Positions 51,631-59,661 of a stretch of DNA of 64,000 nt are shown here, piece by piece (the first letter of the stretch is position 1; each line of letters starts with the position of its first letter). The notes under the pieces were generated by a model, which saw nothing but the letters and a program-made list of their open reading frames with translations, was not told where the DNA came from and ran no database searches. The DNA lies in the NCBI RefSeq assembly GCF_022513565.1, contig NZ_JAKWBE010000010.1, forward strand, positions 186,001 to 250,000, written 5' to 3'. A program made the translations under genes and the position numbers. This DNA comes from Streptomyces gilvus (GTDB taxonomy: Bacteria; Actinomycetota; Actinomycetes; Streptomycetales; Streptomycetaceae).

Positions 51631-51735
51631 TGCGATGAAGCCGACGACGGCGAGTGCAGATGTCCCTCTTCCTATCCTCGCTCGCATGGTGGACGTGGGA
51701 TCTCACGTGTGCGGCACGCCCGGTAGGCTGGCCGA

Positions 51736-51831
51736 CGGGCCGTGACTGGCGCGCTGGGATGGGACCGACCATCGGGGAGCGGCCCAGGCCCTGTCGCCGA
51801 CAGGGTGAGCGAGTGCCGTGCGCCTGGGCCA
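51736..51831 (+). ncRNA. ZTP (pfl) riboswitch controlling glyA
   Basis: The first domain reads GGGCCGTGACTGGCG then a GGGA...ACC hairpin and CGGGGAGCGGCCC. The second domain ends GCCGTGCGCCTGGGCC. Both conserved blocks and their spacing match the ZTP/ZMP-sensing riboswitch as I know it, which controls folate and one-carbon genes including glyA. It ends about 50 bp before the glyA start. Confidence 0.9.
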
Positions 51832-51879
51832 ACCGTGAACCGTGAACGCTTCAAGCCACGCCACCCGGAGGCCGACGAC

Positions 51880-53331
51880 ATGACAGAGCAGCAGCCCCTC
51901 TCCACCGAGTCCACCGCCTTCCGCGCAGCCCTCGACGTGATCCGCGCCGTCGAGCCCGGCGTGGCCGACGCCATCGGTCAGGAGGTCGCCGACCAGCGCG
52001 AGATGCTCAAGCTGATCGCCTCCGAGAACTACGCCTCCCCGGCCACCCTGCTCGCGATGGGCAACTGGTTCAGCGACAAGTACGCCGAGGGCACCATCGG
52101 CCGCCGCTTCTACGCCGGCTGCCGCAACGTCGACACCGTCGAGTCCCTCGCCGCCGAGCACGCCAAGGCCCTCTTCGGCGCCCGGCACGCCTACGTCCAG
52201 CCGCACTCCGGCATCGACGCCAACCTCGTCGCCTTCTGGTCCGTGCTCGCCCAGCGCGTCGAGACCCCCGCCCTGGAGAAGGCCGGCGTCCGCCAGGTCA
52301 ACGACCTCAGCGAGGCGGACTGGGCCGAGCTGCGGCAGGCCTTCGGCAACCAGCGCATGCTCGGCATGTCCCTGGACGCCGGTGGCCACCTGACCCACGG
52401 CTTCCGCCCGAACATCTCCGGCAAGATGTTCGACCAGCGCTCCTACGGCACCGACCCGGCCACCGGCCTGATCGACTACGAGGCGCTGCGCGCGTCCGCC
52501 CGCGACTTCAAGCCGTTGATCATCGTCGCCGGCTACTCGGCATACCCCCGCCTCGTGAACTTCCGGATCATGCGGGAGATCGCCGACGAGGTCGGGGCGA
52601 CCCTGATGGTGGACATGGCGCACTTCGCCGGTCTGGTCGCGGGCAAGGTGCTGACCGGCGACTTCGACCCGGTCCCGCACGCCCAGATCGTCACCACCAC
52701 CACCCACAAGTCACTGCGCGGCCCGCGCGGCGGCATGGTCCTGTGCGACGACTCGCTCAAGGACCAGGTCGACCGCGGCTGCCCGATGGTGCTCGGCGGT
52801 CCGCTCCCGCACGTGATGGCGGCCAAGGCCGTGGCCCTCGCCGAGGCCCGGCAGCCCTCCTTCCAGGACTACGCCCAGCGCATCGTCGACAACTCCCGGG
52901 CGCTGGCGGACGGCCTGCTGCGACGCGGCGCCACCCTCGTCACCGGCGGCACCGACAACCACCTCAACCTGATCGACGTCGCCACCTCCTACGGCCTCAC
53001 CGGCCGCCAGGCCGAGGCCGCGCTGCTGGAGTCCGGCATCGTCACCAACCGCAACGCCATCCCCGCCGACCCGAACGGCGCCTGGTACACCTCCGGCATC
53101 CGCATCGGCACCCCCGCCCTGACCACCCGCGGACTGGGCACCGCCGAGATGGACGAGGTCGCCGGCCTCATCGACCGCGTCCTGACCACGGCGGAGCCCG
53201 GCACCACCAAGTCGGGCGCGCCGTCCAAGGCCCAGCACGTCCTGGACCCGAAGATCGCGGACGAGATCTCCCACCGCGCGACCGACCTCGTGGCCGGCTT
53301 CCCGCTGTACCCGGAGATCGACCTGGGCTGA
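51880..53331 (+). CDS. glyA: Serine hydroxymethyltransferase
   Basis: A 483-residue PLP enzyme producing glycine and methylene-THF from serine. L-I-A-S-E-N-Y-A-S-P near residue 42 and D-M-A-H-F-A-G-L-V-A-G are signatures. The PLP lysine is in T-T-T-H-K-S-L-R-G-P. It is longer than typical SHMT (about 420), as in the actinobacterial second type. The ATG at 51880 has CGGAGG upstream; the upstream in-frame extension is the riboswitch region and is not coding. ZMP build-up should raise its expression through the riboswitch. Confidence 0.97.
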   Translation: MTEQQPLSTESTAFRAALDVIRAVEPGVADAIGQEVADQREMLKLIASENYASPATLLAMGNWFSDKYAEGTIGRRFYAGCRNVDTVESLAAEHAKALFGARHAYVQPHSGIDANLVAFWSVLAQRVETPALEKAGVRQVNDLSEADWAELRQAFGNQRMLGMSLDAGGHLTHGFRPNISGKMFDQRSYGTDPATGLIDYEALRASARDFKPLIIVAGYSAYPRLVNFRIMREIADEVGATLMVDMAHFAGLVAGKVLTGDFDPVPHAQIVTTTTHKSLRGPRGGMVLCDDSLKDQVDRGCPMVLGGPLPHVMAAKAVALAEARQPSFQDYAQRIVDNSRALADGLLRRGATLVTGGTDNHLNLIDVATSYGLTGRQAEAALLESGIVTNRNAIPADPNGAWYTSGIRIGTPALTTRGLGTAEMDEVAGLIDRVLTTAEPGTTKSGAPSKAQHVLDPKIADEISHRATDLVAGFPLYPEIDLG

Positions 53332-53368
53332 GCGCGCCCCACGCCCGACGCACTCTCTTGAGTTGTCA

Positions 53369-53411
53369 AAGACCGGCGACTCTCGGAGATCGGCTCTCCC
53401 AGGTCGGTCTT
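53369..53411. terminator. Possible shared terminator between convergent genes
   Basis: AAGACCG (53369-53375) and CGGTCTT (53405-53411) are exact inverted repeats enclosing a GC-rich loop, between glyA and the leftward gene. Confidence 0.35.
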
Positions 53412-54196
53412 CACAGATCGATGAGTTCCTGTCGTGGTTCCTCCCGCGGCGGCCCCGCACCTCGCCGGGCCGCCGCGCGGCGTATCAGCACGGTGCCTCC
53501 CGCCCCCACGGCGATCCCCACGGCCAGCCCCGGAACCGCCCACCGGACACCGTCCCGGCCGGACTCCGCCCCCGCGGCCTCCTGCCCTGCCGCGTCTTGG
53601 GCACCCCGGTTGTCACCGTGTTCCGCCCCGCCCAACCCGCTGAGCACCTTCTCCCGCTCCAGCCGGACGAACACCGAGCGCGGTGCCCGATGCCAGCGGA
53701 TGTCGTCGTCCGGGACGTGCGGCGCGGGATCGCTGCGTATCCAGGGCGTGCCGTCCGGCGCCACGAACAGCTGGTCCTGCCGCTCGACGGCCACGTCATC
53801 GCCCGGCGCCCGGTCGGTCTGCGGCCAGCCCCCGACCCCCGTCAGCCCCCAGACCACGGTGAAGTCCACCGGCGGATAGCGGCCCTCGGTCCACTCCTCC
53901 GGCACCCGCTCCGTCCCCTCGAACGTCGGCCGCAGCAGCTCCCGGAGCCGGGCGAAGGCCGGCTCACCGGACCGCAGCACCGCCGTCCGCCCGGTGCCGC
54001 CCGCGACGATCATCGCCAGATCCGGGACGTCCCGGCCGGGAGCCCGCGGTGACGCCGGGGCGTCCTCGGACGGCCGCGGCACCGAGGAGTCACCGTTGTG
54101 CCCCGAAGCCGCGGCCCGGCCCGGCATCCCCACCCCCAGCACGACCGCCAACGCCCCCGCCACGGCCGTCAGTTCACGAACCAGACCCCTCCACAT
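53411..54196 (-). CDS. Exported protein with C-terminal membrane anchor
   Basis: A 261-residue protein of unknown function. Its ATG is preceded by GGGGGA. Residues 1-30 are a signal peptide (R-E-L-T-A-V-A-G-A-L-A-V-V-L-G, cleaved near R-A-A-A). The middle has V-D-F-T-V-V-W-G-L-T-G-V-G-G-W-P-Q and D-D-I-R-W-H-R. Residues 219-240 form a membrane helix followed by an Arg-rich tail, typical of a cell-surface type I protein. It is the last gene of a leftward group with the ECF sigma and anti-sigma genes, 96 bp beyond them. Confidence 0.65.
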   Translation of the reverse strand: MWRGLVRELTAVAGALAVVLGVGMPGRAAASGHNGDSSVPRPSEDAPASPRAPGRDVPDLAMIVAGGTGRTAVLRSGEPAFARLRELLRPTFEGTERVPEEWTEGRYPPVDFTVVWGLTGVGGWPQTDRAPGDDVAVERQDQLFVAPDGTPWIRSDPAPHVPDDDIRWHRAPRSVFVRLEREKVLSGLGGAEHGDNRGAQDAAGQEAAGAESGRDGVRWAVPGLAVGIAVGAGGTVLIRRAAARRGAGPPREEPRQELIDL

Positions 54197-54292
54197 GCGA
54201 TCCCCCAGCCAGTCGATCCCTGCGGCCCACCGCGAGCCGCGTGTCACTTCTGGTACACCGCCCGACCCGCCGGGGTTCCCACCCTCCGCACA

Positions 54293-55351
54293 TCAAGGCG
54301 AAGATCTCCGCGCCGGCGTCGATGCCTCGAGGGACTTCGCGATCTCCACCACCCTGGACCTGGACGCCACCCCCTCCAGCCGCAGCGTCACCTCGCCGCG
54401 GCCGTCCTCGGTCGGGTGGGTCCACAGCAGTGTCGGCCCCGCGGTCCGCTCCTCTCGGATGAAACGGTCACCGTCCGCGTCGACCAGCCAGAAGCTCAGC
54501 AGATGCGGGTGGGGAAACCACAGGGCGTACCGCTGCAGCCCGGACGCCGACGGCTCCCCACCCAGCCCGATCCACTCCGGTGACTCCCGCAGCCGCTTGG
54601 TGAAGCCCACGTCGAGCGAGGCCGGGAACTCGTCCAGCCGGACCGTCCGCCCGTCCTGCCCGCTCTCCCGCCAGCACAGGCTGACCAGGAACCGGCCGTG
54701 CGGCTCGCCCGCCACCGTCACCGTGTCCGGCACGCCGAGCCGGTCGGGCACCAGCGGCTCGAAGCCGGCCCGGTGCCGCGCCTGACCGAGCGACACCGAC
54801 GTCCCGCAGCCGGGCACCTCGGCGCCCGCCGAGGGCACCGCCGACGGGTCGTACCGCACCCGCACCCCGCCGTAGTCGAACCAGTCCAGGACCGCCGCCC
54901 GCACCGGAGGCGTGAGCGCGAGCACCGTCAGCAGGCCGCACAGCGCCGCGGTCAGCGAGCGCCACCGCGTGCGCGTCCAGCGCCGTACCGCGCGCAGCCG
55001 CTCCCGCGAGCCCCGGGGTTCGGCGACCGGGACCGCCAGATGCTCGGCCAGTATCTGCCCGAGCACCCGCTCGACCATCGTCTCGGAGCGGAAAGAACCG
55101 TCGCCGCGGCCCGCGCCCTCCGAGCCTTCCGCGCCGTCCGGGTCCAGTGACCGGCCCAGCGCCCGCAGCTCGTCCGGCAGCCGGGAAGCACCGTCCTCAC
55201 GGCGCCACCGGTCATGCCCTCGCGATCCCGGACCCCGGTCGCCGTCACGGCCGCGCGGCCCCCGGCCGCCGGCTCCCACCGGGCCGCTGCCACCCTCACC
55301 GCCGTACGCGTCCCGTCCGTGCGCGTCGCGTCCTTCACTCACGCTCTTCAC
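54293..55351 (-). CDS. Probable membrane anti-sigma/partner protein of the ECF factor
   Basis: A 352-residue protein whose GTG lies 17 bp inside the sigma gene's 3' end, a coupling typical of sigma/anti-sigma pairs. The N-terminal 125 residues are charged and include L-P-D-E-L-R-A-L-G-R and a helical part before the membrane. One membrane helix lies near residues 133-150 (L-T-A-A-L-C-G-L-L-T-V-L). The 200-residue outer domain contains W-F-D-Y-G-G-V-R-V and C-W-R-E-S-G. No H-x-x-x-C-x-x-C zinc motif is seen, so the anti-sigma role is from position. Confidence 0.7.
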   Translation of the reverse strand: MKSVSEGRDAHGRDAYGGEGGSGPVGAGGRGPRGRDGDRGPGSRGHDRWRREDGASRLPDELRALGRSLDPDGAEGSEGAGRGDGSFRSETMVERVLGQILAEHLAVPVAEPRGSRERLRAVRRWTRTRWRSLTAALCGLLTVLALTPPVRAAVLDWFDYGGVRVRYDPSAVPSAGAEVPGCGTSVSLGQARHRAGFEPLVPDRLGVPDTVTVAGEPHGRFLVSLCWRESGQDGRTVRLDEFPASLDVGFTKRLRESPEWIGLGGEPSASGLQRYALWFPHPHLLSFWLVDADGDRFIREERTAGPTLLWTHPTEDGRGEVTLRLEGVASRSRVVEIAKSLEASTPARRSSP

Positions 55352-55937
55352 CCCCTTCCCGGGGCTCGAAATCCGGCAGGAGTCGGCCCAGTTTGCGCAG
55401 GGCGCGGTTGAGGCGGGACTTCACCGTCCCGCGCGGCCAGCCCAGGGCCTGGGCCGTCTCGGACTCGTCCATCTCCAGGAGATAGCGGTAGGTGACGACC
55501 AGGCGGTGCTCCTCGCTCAGCTGCTCCAGGGCGGCGAGGAGGGCCGCACGGCGCTCCGTCTGCAGGGTCGCCACCGCCGGATCCGCCGATTCCGGTATCA
55601 GCGGCTCCGCCTCCACGAAGGCCGCCTCCCGGCCGGCGAGCGTGCGCTGCCGGGCAGCCGTACGGACTGTGTTCCTCGTCTCATTGGCGACGATCGACAA
55701 CAGCCACGGCCTGAAGGCCCTGTCCACCCGGAACCTGCCCAGCGCGCAGTACGCCTTGACGAAGGCCTGCTGCACCACGTCCTCCGCGTCCGCACCCGCC
55801 CCGAGCGCCGCCGCCGCCCTGAGCGCGATGCCCGTGTGGGCCCGCACCAGCTCCGCGTACGCCTCCGGCTCTCCGGCGCGCACCCGGGCGATCACCGCGG
55901 CCTCATCGACGATGCGGCCCCCCTCCCGCGTTCTCAC
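55335..55937 (-). CDS. ECF RNA polymerase sigma factor
   Basis: A 200-residue SigE-like factor. Region 2 runs from about residue 20, with D-A-E-D-V-V-Q-Q-A-F-V-K-A-Y and R-P-W-L-L-S-I-V-A-N-E. Region 4 near residues 135-185 has L-S-E-E-H-R-L-V-V-T-Y-R-Y and a recognition helix G-W-P-R-G-T-V-K-S-R-L-N-R-A-L. The GTG at 55937 is used. No ribosome site precedes it, and a GGGAACC promoter box sits so that transcription could begin at or near the GTG, suggesting a leaderless mRNA. Confidence 0.88.
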   Translation of the reverse strand: MRTREGGRIVDEAAVIARVRAGEPEAYAELVRAHTGIALRAAAALGAGADAEDVVQQAFVKAYCALGRFRVDRAFRPWLLSIVANETRNTVRTAARQRTLAGREAAFVEAEPLIPESADPAVATLQTERRAALLAALEQLSEEHRLVVTYRYLLEMDESETAQALGWPRGTVKSRLNRALRKLGRLLPDFEPREGGEERE

Positions 55938-55943
55938 ACTCTT

Positions 55944-55972
55944 GTTACACCGCGCAGGACGGATCGGTTCCC
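55944..55972 (-). promoter_or_regulatory. ECF-type promoter of the sigma gene
   Basis: On the minus strand GGGAACC (55972-55966) is followed after 15 bases by GTGTAAC (55950-55944). Two further GGAAC- and GGGAAA-like boxes lie upstream at 11-bp steps. GGAAC is the classical -35 of ECF factors, so autoregulation is likely. Confidence 0.55.
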
Positions 55973-56025
55973 ACCTGTTTCCCACCTGTTCCGGATCGGC
56001 CCCCGGGACCTGAGAGAATGGGAGC

Positions 56026-57039
56026 ATGGCCTCAGATCGTCCCCGCGTGCTCTCCGGAATCCAGCCCACCGCAGGCTCGTTCCACCTCGGCAACTACCTC
56101 GGCGCCGTCCGTCAGTGGGTGGCCCTGCAGGAGACCCACGACGCGTTCTACATGGTCGTCGACCTGCACGCGATCACGGTTCCGCAGGACCCGGCCGAGC
56201 TGCGCGCCAACACCCGGCTCGCCACCGCCCAGCTCCTCGCGGCCGGTCTCGACCCCGAGCGCTGCACGCTGTTCGTCCAGAGCCACGTCCCCGAGCACGC
56301 CCAGCTGGCCTGGGTCATGAACTGCCTCACCGGCTTCGGCGAGGCCTCCCGCATGACCCAGTTCAAGGACAAGTCCGCCAAGCAGGGCGCCGACCGGGCG
56401 AGCGTCGGCCTGTTCACGTACCCGATCCTGCAGGTCGCCGACATCCTGCTCTACCAGGCCAACGAGGTCCCCGTCGGCGAGGACCAGCGCCAGCACGTCG
56501 AGCTGACCCGTGACCTCGCCACGCGCTTCAACGGCCGCTTCGGCGAGACCTTCACGATCCCGAAGCCGTACATCCTCAAGGAGACGGCGAAGATCTACGA
56601 CCTGCAGGACCCGACGATCAAGATGAGCAAGTCGGCGTCCACGCCGAAGGGCCTCATCAACCTCCTCGACGACCCCAAGGCCACCGCCAAGAAGGTCAAG
56701 AGCGCGGTCACCGACACGGACACCGTCATCCGCTACGACGCCGAGAACAAGCCCGGCGTCAGCAACCTGCTCACCATCCACTCCACCCTCACCGGCAAGT
56801 CGGTCGCCGAGCTGGAGCGGGAGTACGAGGGCAAGATGTACGGCGCGCTCAAGACGGACCTCGCCGAGATCATGGTCGAGTTCGTGGCGCCCTTCCGGGA
56901 GCGCACCGAGCAGTACCTCGGCGACGCGGAGACGCTGGACTCGATCCTCGCCAAGGGCGCGGAGAAGGCGCGCGCCGTCGCCGCGGAGACCCTCGCGCAG
57001 ACGTACGACAAGGTGGGCTTCCTGCCCGCCAAGCACTGA
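56026..57039 (+). CDS. trpS: Tryptophanyl-tRNA synthetase
   Basis: A 337-residue class I synthetase that charges tRNA-Trp. S-G-I-Q-P-T-A-G-S-F-H-L-G-N carries the HIGH-equivalent motif. I-K-M-S-K-S at about residue 202 is the KMSKS loop, and P-V-G-E-D-Q-R-Q-H lies between. The length is standard. The ATG follows GGGAGC closely. It is divergent from the ECF sigma gene, with 88 bp between starts. A short hairpin at 57039 ends it. Confidence 0.97.
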   Translation: MASDRPRVLSGIQPTAGSFHLGNYLGAVRQWVALQETHDAFYMVVDLHAITVPQDPAELRANTRLATAQLLAAGLDPERCTLFVQSHVPEHAQLAWVMNCLTGFGEASRMTQFKDKSAKQGADRASVGLFTYPILQVADILLYQANEVPVGEDQRQHVELTRDLATRFNGRFGETFTIPKPYILKETAKIYDLQDPTIKMSKSASTPKGLINLLDDPKATAKKVKSAVTDTDTVIRYDAENKPGVSNLLTIHSTLTGKSVAELEREYEGKMYGALKTDLAEIMVEFVAPFRERTEQYLGDAETLDSILAKGAEKARAVAAETLAQTYDKVGFLPAKH

Positions 57040-57058
57040 CGTCTGCTCGCACAGACGT
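57039..57058 (+). terminator. Short hairpin after trpS
   Basis: ACGTCTG (57039-57045) pairs with CAGACGT (57052-57058) over six bases, beginning at the last base of the stop codon. Confidence 0.5.
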
Positions 57059-57175
57059 ACCACTGGGCAGAGCGCCGCACATCACCAGGGTTGCGCCTGC
57101 CCACAACACAGCCGTGGCCGTACAGTCGATAGCCGGACGGCCGGGAACACATCCGTCACGACGACAGGAGACGAC

Positions 57176-57754
57176 GTGGGGACCGTAACGATCGGCGTGT
57201 CGATCGCGGTCCCGGAGCCACAGGGCAGCCAGATCCAGCAGCTGCGCGCGGGCTTCGGCGACGCCGCGGCGCACGGCATCCCCACCCACGTCACCCTGCT
57301 GCCGCCGACGGAGGTCGACGGCGACGCCCTGGCGGCCGTCGAGGCGCATCTGACCGAGGTCGCCGCGGCCGGCCGGCCCTTCCCGATGCGGCTGCGGGGC
57401 ACCGGGACGTTCCGGCCCCTGTCACCCGTCGTGTACGTGCGTGTGGTCGAGGGCGCGGAGGAGTGCACCTGGTTGCAGAAGCAGGTCCGTGACGCCTCCG
57501 GCCCGGTGCCACGCGAACTGCAGTTCCCCTACCACCCGCACGTCACCGTTGCGCACGGCATCGACGAGGCGGCGATGGACCGCGCGTTCGAGGAGCTCGC
57601 CGACTACGAGGCCGACTGGCCCTGCACCGGCTTCGCCCTCTACGAGCAGGGCGCTGACGGCGTGTGGCGCAAGCTCCGCGAGTTCGCGTTCGGCGGGTCC
57701 GTGGTGCCTCCCCAGGCGGGGCACGTCGAGCGCGGCACCATAAGCAGCCGGTAG
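57176..57754 (+). CDS. 2'-5' RNA ligase/phosphodiesterase-like protein
   Basis: A 192-residue two-H phosphoesterase. The paired motifs are T-H-V-T-L-L-P-P near residue 38 and H-P-H-V-T-V-A-H-G near residue 121, the H-x-T repeats of the LigT/2H family. The GTG start is preceded by AGGAGA. Family members act on 2'-5' linked or cyclic phosphodiester RNA ends; the physiological substrate is unknown here. Confidence 0.86.
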   Translation: MGTVTIGVSIAVPEPQGSQIQQLRAGFGDAAAHGIPTHVTLLPPTEVDGDALAAVEAHLTEVAAAGRPFPMRLRGTGTFRPLSPVVYVRVVEGAEECTWLQKQVRDASGPVPRELQFPYHPHVTVAHGIDEAAMDRAFEELADYEADWPCTGFALYEQGADGVWRKLREFAFGGSVVPPQAGHVERGTISSR

Positions 57755-57791
57755 CGGCCGGTAGCGGGTCGCCTTCAGCGGCCGCCGGGCG

Positions 57792-58565
57792 TCACAGCGG
57801 CAGCCGGCGGAACACCGCGCGCGGGACGTGCCGCAGCGCCGACATCACCACCCGCAGCACGCCGGGCACCCAGACCGTCTCCGAGCGCCTGCGCAGGCCC
57901 AGTTCGATCGCCGTCGCCACCGCCTCCGGGGTCGTCGAGAAGGGCACCTCGGGCAGGCCGGCCGTCATCCTGGAGCGCACGAACCCGGGGCGCACGACCA
58001 TCACGTGCACGCCCGTGCCGTGCAGCGCGTCGCCCAGGCCCTGCGCGAAGGCGTCCAGGCCGGCCTTGCTGGAGCCGTAGATGAAGTCGCCGCGGCGGGC
58101 CCGCTCACCGGCGACGGAGGACAGCACGACGAGCGAGCCGTGGCCCTGTTCCTGCAACGCGCTTGCGCTCACCAGGCCCGCGGACACCGCTCCGGTGTAG
58201 TTGGTCTGCGCGACCCGTACCGCGGCGGCCGGATCGCGCTCGTCGCGTGCCTGGTCGCCGAGGACGCCGAAGGCGAGCAGCACCATGTCGACGTCGCCCT
58301 CCGCGAACACCTTGCCCAGGACGGCCTCGTGGGAGTCGGGGTCGAGCGCGTCGAAGGGGAGGGTGTGCACGTCCGGGCCGAGCGAGCGCAGGTGTTCCGC
58401 GGCCTGTTCCAGGGCGGGCGAGGGGCGTCCGGCGAGCCACACCGTGCGGGTGCGGCGGGCGATGAGACGGCGGGCGGTGGCGAGGGCGATCTCGGACGTA
58501 CCGCCGAGGACGAGCAGGGACTGGGGGAGTTGCAGGGACTGGGGGAGGCCGAAGGCGTCAGGCAT
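57792..58565 (-). CDS. SDR family oxidoreductase, DprE2-like
   Basis: A 257-residue short-chain dehydrogenase. V-L-G-G-T-S-E-I-A-L-A-T-A near residue 16 binds the cofactor, and F-I-Y-G-S-S-K-A-G-L is the Y-x-x-x-K catalytic pair. The pattern resembles DprE2, the decaprenylphosphoryl-ketoribose reductase of arabinan synthesis. No DprE1 oxidase is visible in the window. The N-terminus holds an 18-bp in-frame duplication (L-P-Q-S-L twice). The ATG at 58565 is used. Confidence 0.8.
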   Translation of the reverse strand: MPDAFGLPQSLQLPQSLLVLGGTSEIALATARRLIARRTRTVWLAGRPSPALEQAAEHLRSLGPDVHTLPFDALDPDSHEAVLGKVFAEGDVDMVLLAFGVLGDQARDERDPAAAVRVAQTNYTGAVSAGLVSASALQEQGHGSLVVLSSVAGERARRGDFIYGSSKAGLDAFAQGLGDALHGTGVHVMVVRPGFVRSRMTAGLPEVPFSTTPEAVATAIELGLRRRSETVWVPGVLRVVMSALRHVPRAVFRRLPL

Positions 58566-58695
58566 GACGGTGACCGTATCGCCGCCCTGCGGGCGATCCG
58601 TGCAGAACATGCGTAACCACCCCTGAACACGTCACACGCGCGTTCTTTCGGGGTACACGTGCGTCGGGCATCCGTACCCAGGGCAGAGTCGGATC

Positions 58696-59661
58696 ATGGA
58701 CTGGCTGAAAAAGCTCCCCGTCGTGGGGCCGTTGCTGACTCGGGCGATGGCCACGCACGCGTGGCGGTCGTTCGAGCGTCTGGAGCGGGTGAAATGGGCC
58801 CGGCTGGCCGCCGCGATGACGTTCACCAGCTTCGTCGCGCTGTTCCCGCTGCTCACCGTGGCCGCGGCGATCGGCGCGGCGCTGCTCAGCCAGAAGCAGC
58901 AGACCGATCTGCAGCACAAGATCGCCGAACAGGTCCCCGGGATCTCCGACCAGCTCGACATCAACGCCCTGGTGCAGAACGCCGGCACCGTCGGTCTCAT
59001 CGCCGGCGCCCTGCTGGTCTTCACCGGCATCGGCTGGGCCGGCTCGACACGGGAGTGTCTGCGCGCGGTCTGGGAGCTGCCGGACCCGGAGGAGAACTTC
59101 CTCCTGCGCAAGGCCAAGGACCTCGGCATCCTCGTCGGCCTCGGCGGCGCCGTCCTGGTCACCCTCGCCGCCTCCACCGTCGCCTCCGCGATGGTCGGCT
59201 GGATCACCCGGCAACTCGGCATCGAGAAGGGCGGCTGGGGCGGGATCCTGCTGTATGTCGCCGCGTTCGCCGTCGCCGTCCTGGCCGACTTCCTGCTGCT
59301 CCTGTACGTCCTCACCCTGCTGCCCGGCGTGGAGCCGCCGCGCCGCCGCCTGGCCATCGCGGCGCTGACCGGCGCGGTCGGCTTCGAGCTGCTGAAGACG
59401 CTGCTCAGCGGCTATATGCAGGGCGTGGCGGCGAAGAGCATGTACGGCGCCTTCGGCGTCCCGGTCGCCCTGCTGCTGTGGATCAACTTCACCTCGAAAC
59501 TCGTGCTGTTCTGCGCCGCCTGGACGGCGACGCGGAGCAAGGAGCGGGAGCTGCGGGAGGAGGAGTGCGAGGAGGAGTGCGAGGAGCGGGCCGGGGTGGT
59601 GCGCAAGGTCAGGGACGAGGGCGACGACGTACCAGGTCGGGCAGCGGCCAGCGGCGGTTGA
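58696..59661 (+). CDS. YihY/virulence factor BrkB family membrane protein
   Basis: A 321-residue protein with about six membrane helices, starting M-D-W-L-K-K-L. A-A-M-T-F-T-S-F-V-A-L-F-P-L is the family's conserved first-helix motif, and M-Y-G-A-F-G-V-P-V-A-L-L-L-W the conserved last-helix motif. The C-terminus is Glu/Cys-rich (E-E-C-E-E-E-C-E-E). The family has no settled function; it was once wrongly thought to be an RNase. Its last 53 bp overlap the convergent dacA-like gene on the other strand. Confidence 0.9.
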   Translation: MDWLKKLPVVGPLLTRAMATHAWRSFERLERVKWARLAAAMTFTSFVALFPLLTVAAAIGAALLSQKQQTDLQHKIAEQVPGISDQLDINALVQNAGTVGLIAGALLVFTGIGWAGSTRECLRAVWELPDPEENFLLRKAKDLGILVGLGGAVLVTLAASTVASAMVGWITRQLGIEKGGWGGILLYVAAFAVAVLADFLLLLYVLTLLPGVEPPRRRLAIAALTGAVGFELLKTLLSGYMQGVAAKSMYGAFGVPVALLLWINFTSKLVLFCAAWTATRSKERELREEECEEECEERAGVVRKVRDEGDDVPGRAAASGG

